Positions 1-8,601 are shown, counted from the stretch's first letter. The stretch is DNA of 64,000 nt from Clostridia bacterium (GCA_017395105.1 JAFPWD010000048.1:1-64000), one strand, 5' to 3'. Notes: a model not told the origin generated them from the sequence alone. Numbers and translations are program-made.

Positions 1-85
1 ATTCAGGTATACTATAATAATATCCGTCATACTCCCTCGTAAGCTCGACTTCTTCAAAGTATTCTGTTATTCCGTTCCTTTCCAT
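1..85 (-). CDS. Partial ORF running off the left edge, unrecognised
   Basis: An open frame begins with ATG at 85 on the minus strand and stays open to the window edge, giving 28 residues beginning MERNGITEYFEEVEL and then Tyr-rich. It lies directly under a good minus-strand promoter (92-120). The ATG falls at about the predicted transcription start, so it would be leaderless. The true start may instead lie further left, as happens with pyrC in this window. I do not recognise the family. Confidence 0.3.
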   Translation of the reverse strand, partial: MERNGITEYFEEVELTREYDGYYYSIPE

Positions 86-91
86 GCTGTG

Positions 92-120
92 ATTATATCG
101 TATTCCTCGCAGTATGTAAA
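92..120 (-). promoter_or_regulatory. Sigma-A type promoter, leftward
   Basis: Minus strand TTTACA, 17-bp spacer, TATAAT (plus-strand TGTAAA 115-120, ATTATA 92-97). It drives transcription leftward off the window and is divergent from the polysaccharide operon promoter. Confidence 0.6.
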
Positions 121-158
121 TTCAAAAATTGATTTCCGTGATAAAACACGGGTCGATA

Positions 159-187
159 TTGCTTTTTGCTTTGAATTGTGATATAGT
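159..187 (+). promoter_or_regulatory. Probable promoter of the polysaccharide operon
   Basis: TTGCTT (159-164), 17-bp spacer, TATAGT (182-187). A shifted reading, TTTGCT-16-TATAAA, is also possible. Either predicts a leader of about 150 nt before the aminotransferase start at 344. Confidence 0.45.
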
Positions 188-226
188 ATAAACATGCATA
201 TTCTCACGGTTTTTGTATCAAGACCG

Positions 227-318
227 CTGAGCGTTGCCTGACCGGCCTATCGCTGGCGGGTGTTTGGGGCTTCCGGCCGTCGCTCTGACGAACGATACGG
301 CGATAGAATCCCCCTCAG
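227..318 (+). other. Structured 5' leader of the polysaccharide operon
   Basis: Nested complementary segments are visible in the untranslated leader: CTGAG (227-231) with CTCAG (314-318) outside, CTATCGC (247-253) with GCGATAG (300-306) inside, and a small hairpin CGTC-GCTCT-GACG (278-290). The fold is enclosed rather than followed by a long U-run; only four T follow at 322-325. It matches no riboswitch class I can recall. Together with the promoter and the partial ORF this accounts for bases 1-343. Confidence 0.35.
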
Positions 319-343
319 AACTTTTGATGTGTAGGAGCTTGAT

Positions 344-1630
344 ATGGCTTTTAAGGATCAGGGAAATATAAAACCCTTTTCAAACAGGATTTGGCTGGCT
401 ACGCCGACTATGCACGGCAGCGAGCTTAGTTATGTTACCGATGCTATTCAGACTAACTGGGTCTCCACCGTTGGCCGGAATATAAACGATCTTGAGGCAT
501 GCTGTGCCAAGCTTATAGGGCGGAAATATGCAGTGGGGCTTTCCTGCGGAACGGCTGCACTGCATCTTGCAATAAAGCTTTGCGGCGAAAAGCTCTATGG
601 GCAGCCGAAGGTTGGATACGGAGCGCTTGAGGGCAAAAGGGTCTTTTGCACCGACATGACCTTTGATGCGACCGTGAATCCCATTGCCTATGAAGGCGGC
701 GAAGCTGTATTTATCGATACCGATGCGGAAACCTGGAATATGGATCCCGAGGCGCTCGAAAAGGCCTTTGAGCTCTATCCGGAAGTAAAGCTTGTTGTGA
801 TCGCCAATCTTTATGGCTTTACCGGAGACCTACCCCGTATCGTTGAGATCTGTCATAAGCATGGCGCTCTTGTTGTTGAGGATGCTGCTGAATCTTTGGG
901 CGCAACTTATAACGGTTTGCAAACAGGCATGTTCGGCGATATAAGCATCATCAGCTTCAACGGCAACAAGATCGTTACCGGCAGCTCGGGAGGCCTTTTG
1001 CTTACCGACAGCATGGACGATGCAAACAAGGTTCGCAAGTGGAGTACCCAGAGCCGTGAGGATGCCGCATGGTATCAGCACGAGGAGCTTGGCTATAACT
1101 ATCGCATAAGCAATATCGTTGCCGGCGTAGCGCTTGGCAATATGGAGCATCTATTTGAGCATATCGAGCAGAAGAAAGCAGTATTTGAAAGATACGAGGA
1201 AGGCTTCAAGGGTCTTCCCATCAGGATGATGCCCATTGTCGATGGCTGCGTTCCTAATTATTGGCTCAGCTGCGCCATCATCGATCGCGAGGCCATGTGC
1301 CGTCAGGTGCGCGGTGAAAGGGATGCACTCTATATCCCCGAAGAAGCAAAGACCTGCCCCACAGAAATACTCGAGGTCCTCGCTCGATACAACGCCGAGG
1401 GACGGCCGATCTGGAAGCCCATGCACATGCAGCCGATCTACCGCTCGCATCCCTTTGTGACCAAGCTTGGCAGCGGCAGAGCAATGAGCAATGCTTACAT
1501 TGCCGAGAACAATGCTTTGGACGTTGGCATGGATATCTTTGAGCGCGGTCTCTGCCTGCCGAGCGATAATAAAATGACCGAGGAGCAGCAGAAGCTTGTT
1601 ATTGAGCTCATTCGCAGATGCTTTGAATAA
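344..1630 (+). CDS. DegT/DnrJ/EryC1/StrS family sugar aminotransferase
   Basis: PLP-dependent aminotransferase of the DegT/DnrJ/EryC1/StrS family, which converts keto-nucleotide sugars to amino sugars for surface glycans. The N-terminal active-site entrance (TNWVSTVG), the cofactor loop (SCGTAALHLA), the acidic pair region VVEDAAESLGA and the probable Schiff-base lysine K209 in FNGNKIVTGSSGG are all visible. At 428 residues it is longer than the usual 360-400, with extra sequence near residues 330-370 (YIPEEAKTCPTEI) as in some pilin-glycosylation type homologues. Start supported by GGAG six bases upstream. First gene of a rightward polysaccharide cluster. The exact keto-sugar substrate cannot be read, and the dehydratase that would make it is not in the window. 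Confidence 0.88.
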   Translation: MAFKDQGNIKPFSNRIWLATPTMHGSELSYVTDAIQTNWVSTVGRNINDLEACCAKLIGRKYAVGLSCGTAALHLAIKLCGEKLYGQPKVGYGALEGKRVFCTDMTFDATVNPIAYEGGEAVFIDTDAETWNMDPEALEKAFELYPEVKLVVIANLYGFTGDLPRIVEICHKHGALVVEDAAESLGATYNGLQTGMFGDISIISFNGNKIVTGSSGGLLLTDSMDDANKVRKWSTQSREDAAWYQHEELGYNYRISNIVAGVALGNMEHLFEHIEQKKAVFERYEEGFKGLPIRMMPIVDGCVPNYWLSCAIIDREAMCRQVRGERDALYIPEEAKTCPTEILEVLARYNAEGRPIWKPMHMQPIYRSHPFVTKLGSGRAMSNAYIAENNALDVGMDIFERGLCLPSDNKMTEEQQKLVIELIRRCFE

Positions 1631-1792
1631 GGGAAGCATTTGGTTTAACACGGGTAGTATGGCGGATATTTTCGCCTTTTGAAGTTGTAATTTTGAGGGT
1701 CGCCCGCAGTTCGCTTTATAAAAGCGTTTTAGGGCGCTCTGAAACCAGCTGAGTGCTGCGAAGCCGCGGTTGGTTATATCGGTGGATTTAGT

Positions 1793-2986
1793 ATGCGCAC
1801 TATAAAATATATCAAAATATGGGACTGGCTTTTGATAGCGGCCGCGATCTTGGCACCAATGACCAGCTTGCGATTCGGGTCCAAGATCGGTCCCGGTGAG
1901 CTTGCGATTTTTATTTGGTCGCTTAGGGTCATCGATTATCGCAGCATAAGAATAACTTATCTGGAAAGATTCTTTATCGCTTTCCTGTTCGCTATTCTCA
2001 TCGGTTCCTTTTGCGGCCTTTTGATCGCACCAAATGAATTAAGCCGCTCAGGCTGGCGTACATGGGTTTTTTTGGCGGTGATCAGCCACGCATTGATTTG
2101 CTATCTAAATAGATGCAGCAAGGAATACATCACCCGTTTATTCAACGTGATCTGCATAGCTTCAACCTTGGTGCAGTTTTTACTGTATGAATACTCCGTG
2201 AACGTCAGCAGGTCTTTTATGGGTCTGCAGATTTGGTATTCCAGTCGCTACTCCGGCGGAGGATCCAATCCGCACCAGGTCGCTCTTCCGCTGTGCGGCT
2301 TTGCATTTTGGTTTGCATACAAGGTGCTCAAGGAAAAGAAGATCATTTATGCGCCCTTGGCATATTTTTCTTTTTTCCTTATGAAGCAAACTCAGTCTTC
2401 AACCGGTGAAGCTTCGGTTTATTTGAGTTTTGTTGTTCTTTTTGTTCTTTGGGTATTGCACCTCGAGCAATCGAGATCAAGGAAGATAATGTTCCTGCTG
2501 ATCGGAGCTGTTGTTGCAGTAGGATTGGCATATATATTCAGAAACAAGCTCTATAATCTTGCTTACGATTGGATCAGTGCCGACAAGAACGGATGGGGCA
2601 GATTTCGTCTTTGGTCAGAATTGGGCAGAACATTTAAAAAAAGCCCGTTCTTTGGGCTCGGAGTTGGCTGTCACACTTATCTGACAAACAGTTCTCGTAT
2701 GGGTGAGTTTCATAACAGCTACTTTGATATTCTGGCAGCAACGGGTCTGTTTGGATTTTTCATTTTTTCTTTGTTCACCTATAGATTGGTGTCAAAAATA
2801 CTCAGAAACGAGCCGATGCTGCTGCCGATAATCTTGGTTCTTTATGGCTACAACATTGCAGGCTTTGCTGTAAGACGCTTGCCTTATTGGATCATTACCG
2901 TGTTTGTATTGGCAATCGTTGAGCATCCGGAGCCCGAATACATGCGTATTCCCGATCGCAGGCGACGGCAATGGCTCTACGAATAG
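1793..2986 (+). CDS. O-antigen ligase/polymerase-like (Wzy/WaaL) membrane protein
   Basis: Polytopic membrane protein of 397 residues with about ten hydrophobic segments. A periplasmic-type loop followed by the segment GLGVGCHTYLTN and HNSYFDILAATGLFG (about residues 290-325) is the hallmark of the Wzy_C/O-antigen ligase family, which polymerises or transfers lipid-linked oligosaccharide outside the membrane. No signal sequence other than the first TM. GGTGG seven bases before the ATG is a plausible ribosome site. It is AT-richer than the flanking aminotransferase, typical of polysaccharide genes exchanged between strains. In a monoderm a capsule or exopolysaccharide polymerase is more likely than an LPS ligase. 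Confidence 0.75.
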   Translation: MRTIKYIKIWDWLLIAAAILAPMTSLRFGSKIGPGELAIFIWSLRVIDYRSIRITYLERFFIAFLFAILIGSFCGLLIAPNELSRSGWRTWVFLAVISHALICYLNRCSKEYITRLFNVICIASTLVQFLLYEYSVNVSRSFMGLQIWYSSRYSGGGSNPHQVALPLCGFAFWFAYKVLKEKKIIYAPLAYFSFFLMKQTQSSTGEASVYLSFVVLFVLWVLHLEQSRSRKIMFLLIGAVVAVGLAYIFRNKLYNLAYDWISADKNGWGRFRLWSELGRTFKKSPFFGLGVGCHTYLTNSSRMGEFHNSYFDILAATGLFGFFIFSLFTYRLVSKILRNEPMLLPIILVLYGYNIAGFAVRRLPYWIITVFVLAIVEHPEPEYMRIPDRRRRQWLYE

Positions 2987-3124
2987 CATTTGCTGAGCCC
3001 ATGGTCGAGCACAGCTTTGAGAAAGATCCGGAAAAGACTTATTGCTAATGGGAAAGTATACGCCGAAGCTTACGCAATTTGCACTGCCGAAGCAAAGACC
3101 ATTCTACGTTCAGGGGGGAAAAAT

Positions 3125-4225
3125 ATGAACAAAAGGATCCTTATTATCAGCAACAGCACGGGCGGCCTTGTTAATTTCAGACTTGAGCTGCTCATAGCAT
3201 TGTGCAGAGAGTATGAAGTAATCGTGCTTTCAAATGAGTCCGGCAGAACCGAGCAGCTTAAGCAGATCGGATGCAAGCTCATAAGTACGAATTTTGATCG
3301 TCGTGGCACAAATCCGATAAAGGATATGATGCTTATAAATCAGTATAAAAAGCAGATCAAACAGATCGATCCGTTTATCGCTCTGACTTATACAATAAAA
3401 CCAAATGCTTACGGCGGGATCTCGTGTGCAAAGCTCGGTGTGCCATATATTGCAAATGTAACGGGGCTTGGCGATTCCATAGAGAATGCAGGTATTCTTT
3501 CAAAGATATCTATGATGCTCTATAAGCGCGGACTGCGCAATGCGGAAAAGGTTTTCTTTCAAAACAAGACAAACTGCGATTTCTTCGTATCCAAAGGCAT
3601 TTGCTCCGTTGCTCACGACGTTATCCCGGGTTCGGGTGTAAATCTTGATAAGCACTGCTTCGAGGAATACCCTCAAAGCGAGTCGCCTATCGTAATTTCG
3701 GTCGTCGGAAGAATGATCAAGGATAAGGGTATCGAAGAGGTTCTTGAAGCCGCAAAGCAGCTTAAGGGAAGAAACGTTCTCATACGCCTTATAGGACACA
3801 GCGGCGAAGAGTATTTGAAAAAGCTTGAAAACGCGCAAAATGAAGGCATTGTTGAATACGTTGGCTTGCAGAAGAATATCCATGAGTGGTATAAGAAAAG
3901 CCATGCGATCCTTCACGCCTCCTATCATGAGGGCATGTCGAACGTTCTTCTTGAGGCTTCCGCATGCGGAAGGCCTGTTTTGGCCTCGAATATCCCCGGC
4001 TGCATCGAAACCTTTGACGAGGGTGTGTCCGGCTTCGGCTTCAAGCCAAAGGATGCGCAGGCGATCGTTGAAGCTGTTGAGCGCTTCTTAGCGCTTCCAC
4101 ACGATAAAAAAGCCGAGATGGGCAGAATGGCCAGAAAAAAAGTGGAATCCGAATTCGACCGCAATATTGTGATCGAAAAGTACTTAACAGAAATCAGAAG
4201 AATTGAAGGAGAAAGAAATAAATGA
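3125..4225 (+). CDS. GT4 family glycosyltransferase
   Basis: GT-B glycosyltransferase of family 4, cytoplasmic or membrane-associated, transferring a sugar to a lipid-linked acceptor. Glycine-rich N-terminus (ISNSTGGLVNFRLEL), the segment YTIKPNAYGG shared with PglA/CapM-type enzymes, and the GT4 E-x7-E motif E269-E277 (HEGMSNVLLE) are visible. The open frame extends to 2990, but the ATG at 3125 has a strong GGGGGGA site and the upstream 45 codons do not look like the family N-terminus, so 3125 is preferred (366 aa). It overlaps the next gene by ATGA at 4222, implying translational coupling. PglA-type members add GalNAc, which would fit the neighbouring HexNAc pathway; this is inference. Confidence 0.85.
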   Translation: MNKRILIISNSTGGLVNFRLELLIALCREYEVIVLSNESGRTEQLKQIGCKLISTNFDRRGTNPIKDMMLINQYKKQIKQIDPFIALTYTIKPNAYGGISCAKLGVPYIANVTGLGDSIENAGILSKISMMLYKRGLRNAEKVFFQNKTNCDFFVSKGICSVAHDVIPGSGVNLDKHCFEEYPQSESPIVISVVGRMIKDKGIEEVLEAAKQLKGRNVLIRLIGHSGEEYLKKLENAQNEGIVEYVGLQKNIHEWYKKSHAILHASYHEGMSNVLLEASACGRPVLASNIPGCIETFDEGVSGFGFKPKDAQAIVEAVERFLALPHDKKAEMGRMARKKVESEFDRNIVIEKYLTEIRRIEGERNK

Positions 4226-5532
4226 GCCTGTATGAAAGACTGGTTGCAAGAGAAGAAAAGCTTTCACTCGTCGGACTCGGCTACGTTGGAATGCCCATCG
4301 CCGTGGCCTTTGCCCGCAAGATCGACGTTATCGGCTTCGATCTGAATAAGGAAAAAATAAAGCTGTATAAGAGCGGCATAGATCCCACGCATGAAGTTGG
4401 CGATGAGCAGATCGCCAAATCGACCGTTGATTTTACCGATGACGAAAGCAGACTGCGTGAGGCTAAGTTCCACATAGTTGCCGTACCCACCCCGGTAAAC
4501 GACGATCACACCCCCGATCTCTCCCCCGTTGAAGGTGCAAGCAGGATACTCGGCCGAAACCTCACTAAGGGTTCGATCGTTGTTTTTGAATCCACCGTGT
4601 ATCCGGGCGTGACCGAGGACGTTTGTGTGCCGATTCTTGAAAAAGAATCGGGTCTCAAGTGTGGCGTTGACTTCAAAATAGGCTATTCTCCCGAGCGCAT
4701 CAATCCGGGCGACAAGGTTCATCGTCTTGAGACGATCAAAAAGATCGTTTCGGGTATGGATGAGGAAACCCTCGACTGCGTGGCGAAGGTATATGAGCTT
4801 GTGGTCGATGCGGGAGTACACCGCGCGGAATCGATCAAGGTTGCCGAAGCCGCAAAGGTTATCGAGAACAGCCAGCGCGATATCAACATCGCGTTTATGA
4901 ACGAGCTTTCTATCATCTTCAATAAGATGGGCATCGACACAAAGGCCGTGCTCGAGGCAGCGGGAACCAAATGGAACTTCCTTAAGTTCTACCCCGGTCT
5001 CGTCGGCGGACACTGCATCGGCGTTGATCCGTACTATCTCACCTATAAGGCGGAGATGCTCGGCTACCACAGCCAGATCATTCTTGCGGGTCGCCGTATT
5101 AACGACGACATGGGCAAATATGTTGCCGAAAACTGTGTCAAGAATCTTATCGCTGCCGATAAAGCTGTTAAGCAAGCCAAGGTTGCGATCCTCGGCTTCA
5201 CCTTTAAGGAGAATTGCCCTGATACGAGAAACACCAAGATAATCGACATTGTAAACGAGCTCAAAGAGTATGGCATCTCCCCCGTTATTGCCGATCCTCA
5301 GGCTGATGCCGATGAAGCAAAGCGTCTGTACGGAGTCGAGTTTATCGATATGAACTCTATCGTCGGTATGGATGCGGTGATCCTTGCGGTCGCTCACGTC
5401 GAGTTTGCTTCTTTCACCATGCCGAAGATTGAAAAGATGTTCGGAAGCGGCAAAAAGGTGCTGCTCGACATTAAGGGACTTTTGGACAGGCGTGAGTACG
5501 AGGCCTCAGGCTACAGCTATTGGAGACTGTAA
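4222..5532 (+). CDS. Nucleotide-sugar dehydrogenase, WbpO/TviB-like (UDP-HexNAc to UDP-HexNAcA)
   Basis: UDP-glucose/GDP-mannose dehydrogenase superfamily: oxidises C6 of a UDP-sugar to the carboxylate with two NAD+. N-terminal Rossmann motif GLGYVGMP (18-25), central helical domain with VAEAAKVIENSQRDINIAF, catalytic cysteine C265 in GGHCIGVDPYY, and C-terminal NAD/sugar domain (GFTFKENCPDTRNT). These motifs and the next gene, a WbpP-like epimerase, match the WbpO/WbpP and TviB/TviC pairs that make UDP-GalNAcA, so UDP-GlcNAc or UDP-GalNAc is the favoured substrate rather than UDP-Glc. 436 residues is normal. Translationally coupled to the GT4 gene. Confidence 0.88.
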   Translation: MSLYERLVAREEKLSLVGLGYVGMPIAVAFARKIDVIGFDLNKEKIKLYKSGIDPTHEVGDEQIAKSTVDFTDDESRLREAKFHIVAVPTPVNDDHTPDLSPVEGASRILGRNLTKGSIVVFESTVYPGVTEDVCVPILEKESGLKCGVDFKIGYSPERINPGDKVHRLETIKKIVSGMDEETLDCVAKVYELVVDAGVHRAESIKVAEAAKVIENSQRDINIAFMNELSIIFNKMGIDTKAVLEAAGTKWNFLKFYPGLVGGHCIGVDPYYLTYKAEMLGYHSQIILAGRRINDDMGKYVAENCVKNLIAADKAVKQAKVAILGFTFKENCPDTRNTKIIDIVNELKEYGISPVIADPQADADEAKRLYGVEFIDMNSIVGMDAVILAVAHVEFASFTMPKIEKMFGSGKKVLLDIKGLLDRREYEASGYSYWRL

Positions 5533-5544
5533 TCTATCTGCTTT

Positions 5545-5560
5545 GCCCGAGCTTTCGGGC
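5545..5560 (+). other. Intercistronic hairpin
   Basis: GCCCGA-GCTT-TCGGGC between the dehydrogenase stop and the epimerase start. There is no T-run, so it probably stabilises or separates the message rather than ending it. Confidence 0.35.
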
Positions 5561-5578
5561 AGTCAATGAGGTGCGAAT

Positions 5579-6556
5579 ATGGGTTATCAGAATATCAGCT
5601 TTCCGGAAAACAGCCTTTTTCTTGTGACGGGAGGAGCGGGATTCATCGGATCGAATCTCTGCGAGGCGATCCTGAATCTTGGCTACAGAGTGCGCTGCCT
5701 GGACGATCTTTCTACCGGTAAACAGAAAAACGTAGATATTTTCCTCGAGAATCCGCGCTATGAGTTCATCAAGGGCGATATCAAGGATCTGGCTACCTGC
5801 ATGAAAGCATGCGAGGGCGTGGACTACGTGCTCAATCAGGCTGCATGGGGCAGCGTTCCGCGCTCGGTTGAAATGCCGCTGTTCTATTGCGCAAACAATA
5901 TTTCGGGCACACTCAATATGCTTGAAGCCGCCCGCCAAAACGGAGTTAAAAAGTTCGTTTACGCTTCCAGCTCTTCGGTATACGGCGACGAACCGAACCT
6001 GCCTAAGAAGGAGGGCAAAGAAGGTAACCTGCTCTCCCCTTATGCCGTAACAAAGCGAGCCGATGAGGAGTGGGCAAAGCAGTACACCCGTCATTACGGC
6101 CTGGATACCCACGGACTTCGCTATTTCAACGTGTTCGGACGCCGTCAGGATCCGAACGGCGCCTATGCTGCCGTTATACCCAAGTTTATCAAGCAGCTTC
6201 TTTCGGGTGAAGTGCCGACCATAAACGGCGACGGAAAGCAGAGCCGCGACTTCACCTATATTGAAAACGTCATCGAAGCGAACCTTAAGGCCTGCTTGGC
6301 TCCACGCGAGGCTGCCGGCGAGGCATTCAACATTGCATACGGCGGCAGAGAGTATCTGATCGATATCTACTACGGGCTTACAGCGGCTCTTGGCGTGGAT
6401 ATAGAGCCAAACTTCGGTCCCGACCGCGCAGGCGATATCAAGCACAGCAACGCCGATATTTCAAAGGCGAAGGAGCTTCTGGGGTATGATCCCGAGTGGA
6501 GCTTTGATCGCGGGATCAAGGCGGCGATCGAATGGTACAAGGAGGATCTACAATGA
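5579..6556 (+). CDS. UDP-N-acetylglucosamine 4-epimerase, WbpP/TviC-like
   Basis: Extended short-chain dehydrogenase/reductase that interconverts UDP-GlcNAc and UDP-GalNAc (or their uronic acids). NAD motif TGGAGFIGS (17-25), SSSVYGD strand, catalytic Y155-x3-K159 (YAVTK), and the run RYFNVFGRRQDPNGAYAAVI that is nearly identical to WbpP. Length of 325 is shorter than WbpP (341) only at the termini. GAGGTG lies upstream of the ATG. Its stop overlaps the following ATP-grasp start by ATGA, so the two are coupled. With the preceding dehydrogenase it forms a self-contained route to a hexosaminuronic acid donor. Confidence 0.9.
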   Translation: MGYQNISFPENSLFLVTGGAGFIGSNLCEAILNLGYRVRCLDDLSTGKQKNVDIFLENPRYEFIKGDIKDLATCMKACEGVDYVLNQAAWGSVPRSVEMPLFYCANNISGTLNMLEAARQNGVKKFVYASSSSVYGDEPNLPKKEGKEGNLLSPYAVTKRADEEWAKQYTRHYGLDTHGLRYFNVFGRRQDPNGAYAAVIPKFIKQLLSGEVPTINGDGKQSRDFTYIENVIEANLKACLAPREAAGEAFNIAYGGREYLIDIYYGLTAALGVDIEPNFGPDRAGDIKHSNADISKAKELLGYDPEWSFDRGIKAAIEWYKEDLQ

Positions 6557-7608
6557 AACCGGTAGCCGTTTGCAGAAACTTATTATCACGACAAAAAAAG
6601 ACCGCGGAAGAATTGGATGCTTATGAGCTATGGCTCGATAATAACGGTATCCCTTGGGAAAGAATTGATTGTTACCACTATGATATAATTAATCTGCTGC
6701 CTAACTATTCCGCACTCATTTGGCATTATTCCAACTTTGTAAATGCGGATCTGATGGAGGCTCAGAATATTTTGGATATTGCTTCCGAAATGGGCTTGAC
6801 CGTATTTCCAAATCATTCTACGGGTTGGCACTTTGACGACAAAATCGCGGAGATGTACGCATTACAGGCTGCAAAAGCGCCAATACCGAATTCTTGGGTT
6901 TTCTACGAGCTTAAAGCATGTTTAAATTGGCTTGAGAATGAGGCGAAATATCCGCTGGTTGCAAAGCTGCGGCGCGGCTCAGGTGCGAGCAATGTAAAGC
7001 TCCTCCATAGCTTTAGCGAAGCAAAGAAGTATGCTAAGCGAATGTTTAGCAGTGGCTATCAGCCCGCGCCGAGCGTTATGTATAAAACATACTCCAAGGT
7101 GCAGTCTGCGCGCTCAGTATCCGATTTTAAGAACAGGTTCAAAAAAATACCTGCCTTTTTAAAAGCTCATAGATTCGGGAAAGGCATGCCAAACGAAAAA
7201 GGATATTGCTACTTCCAAGAGTTTATTGAAAATGAAGGCTATGATCTTAAGGTTGCCATTGTAAACGGGAAATGCTGTGCTGTAACACGAGGAACTCGAA
7301 AAGGTGATTTCAGAGCTTCGGGCGGTGGCGATATTTATTTCAAGCGTGAATTGGTAACTGAAAAGATAATTCGTTCGGCTTTTGCTGCGGCTAAGAATCT
7401 CAAAATGCAAGCGGTGGGCTTCGATTACGTTGTTGATAAGAAGACCGGCGAAGGAAAGATAATTGAAATGTGCTTCGGCAATGGCGTAGCAAAAGAAACG
7501 TTTGAGGTCGGAGGTTATTGGGACGAGAGCTTGACTTGGCATGATGAACCGTTGAATGTCATCGATGAAGCCATGGCATACTTGTTTAAAAATAACAATA
7601 CCAACTAA
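6553..7608 (+). CDS. ATP-grasp domain ligase, substrate unknown
   Basis: A 351-residue protein whose central and C-terminal parts read as an ATP-grasp fold: YPLVAKLRRGSGASNVKLL (nucleotide-binding lysine strand), FQEFIENEGYDLKV (hinge and arginine/lysine region) and GFDYVVDKKTGEGKIIEMC (Mg-binding acidic strands). ATP-grasp enzymes form amide or peptide bonds through acyl-phosphates. The usual E-x-N metal pair reads E-M-C here, with an Asn four residues after the Glu+2 position, an oddity worth noting. The ATG at 6553, overlapping the epimerase stop, with GGAGG upstream, is preferred over an in-frame GTG-type start seven codons earlier. Composition is AT-richer than the epimerase. It could amidate a uronic acid with an amino acid, or act with the next two genes; both are inference. 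Confidence 0.75.
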   Translation: MKPVAVCRNLLSRQKKTAEELDAYELWLDNNGIPWERIDCYHYDIINLLPNYSALIWHYSNFVNADLMEAQNILDIASEMGLTVFPNHSTGWHFDDKIAEMYALQAAKAPIPNSWVFYELKACLNWLENEAKYPLVAKLRRGSGASNVKLLHSFSEAKKYAKRMFSSGYQPAPSVMYKTYSKVQSARSVSDFKNRFKKIPAFLKAHRFGKGMPNEKGYCYFQEFIENEGYDLKVAIVNGKCCAVTRGTRKGDFRASGGGDIYFKRELVTEKIIRSAFAAAKNLKMQAVGFDYVVDKKTGEGKIIEMCFGNGVAKETFEVGGYWDESLTWHDEPLNVIDEAMAYLFKNNNTN

Positions 7609-7648
7609 TTATAAATTCTAACCGGACAGCCGGGGAAAGGAAAAACAC

Positions 7649-8563
7649 ATGAACAGTATGGAGAAAACAAGAGAGTTTCTGAAGTCCGTCGGACTTCCCG
7701 GGGGCGATGCGTACGATCTTCCCACTTCCGAGAAAAGATTTGCCGATGGAGGTCAGTTCCGATTTGAGGTACCCGGCATCCAGGGTCCTAAGGTCATGAA
7801 GGCTTTGCTTGAGGCTATGGACAGCTATGGTCTCTATCTGCACCGTGTCACCCAAACTCAGGGCATCATGCGCCTTGCCGACGAAGATATTGCTAAAATG
7901 GTCGAGCTCGCCCATAAGTGGGAGACCGATCTTATCCTTGCCGTTGGACCCAGAGCCACCACCGACACTTCCGCTTCCGTCCACACCGAAGAAGGCGTGC
8001 GCATGGGCTATCGTCTGCGCGGTCAGGAGCAAATTGTTCGTGCAATTGAGGATGTTAAGCGTGCCGCGCGTCTTGGCTGCCGCGGCTTCCTCGTATACGA
8101 TGAAGGTTGCTTGTGGATACTGAATAAGCTGAGGGCAGCGGGCGAGATCCCCGAGGACTGTCATTTCAAGGTTTCAGCGCATGCGGGTCACGGAAATCCC
8201 TGCTCCGCAAAGCTGCTCGAGGAGATCGGAGCCGATTCCATCAATCCCGTTCGCGACATTCAGCTTCAGATGCTCGCCGCTATGCGCAAGGCTATCGATT
8301 GCCCGATAGATATCCACACGGAGAATCCCAAGTCCACCGGCGGCTTCATCCGTCACTATGAAGTTCCCGAGATGATCCGCATCGCCGCGCCCATCTACCT
8401 CAAGACCGGCGGTTCCGTTGCTGCGACACATAGCTGGGACAGCACCGAGGACGATGCAAGGAAGCGCGCAAAGCAGTGCAGCCTCGTTAAGAGGATGATC
8501 GATGAGTATTACCCTGAGGCCGTTTGGAGCCCCAAGGGAAGCCTTACTCAAAAGACCATGTGA
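7649..8563 (+). CDS. Unrecognised protein, probable TIM barrel, paired with C-C lyase
   Basis: A soluble 304-residue protein without signal peptide or membrane segments. Alternating strand/helix blocks such as DLILAVGPRA, GFLVYDEG, HFKVSAHAGHGNP, IGADSINPVRD, PIDIHTENP and PIYLKTGGS look like successive strands of a (beta/alpha)8 barrel with catalytic-looking His, Glu and Asp at strand ends. I do not recognise the family; it lacks the Cys-rich signature of U32 peptidases despite a vague resemblance in layout. GGGGAAAGG precedes the ATG at 7649. Only 38 bases separate it from the downstream CitE-like lyase and 40 from the upstream ATP-grasp gene, so co-transcription is likely. A role in making or breaking a small carbon skeleton with the lyase is inference. 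Confidence 0.6.
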   Translation: MNSMEKTREFLKSVGLPGGDAYDLPTSEKRFADGGQFRFEVPGIQGPKVMKALLEAMDSYGLYLHRVTQTQGIMRLADEDIAKMVELAHKWETDLILAVGPRATTDTSASVHTEEGVRMGYRLRGQEQIVRAIEDVKRAARLGCRGFLVYDEGCLWILNKLRAAGEIPEDCHFKVSAHAGHGNPCSAKLLEEIGADSINPVRDIQLQMLAAMRKAIDCPIDIHTENPKSTGGFIRHYEVPEMIRIAAPIYLKTGGSVAATHSWDSTEDDARKRAKQCSLVKRMIDEYYPEAVWSPKGSLTQKTM

Positions 8564-8601
8564 TGTTTGCTTGATGACCTGAATGGAAGAAAGGAGAAAA
8601 T

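Noticed and set aside
227..1760. Possible shared element between the two polysaccharide leaders (CGCTCTGA at 281 and 1734; GCTGAG near 226 and 1749)
   Set aside because: Matches are short and in the opposite order, so common ancestry is not supported.
4264..5397. 377-codon minus ORF opposite the nucleotide-sugar dehydrogenase
   Set aside because: Shadow of a certain gene; no family resemblance.
7649..8563. Peptidase U32 assignment for the unknown 304-aa protein
   Set aside because: The U32 cysteine signature is absent; only a general barrel-like layout is shared.
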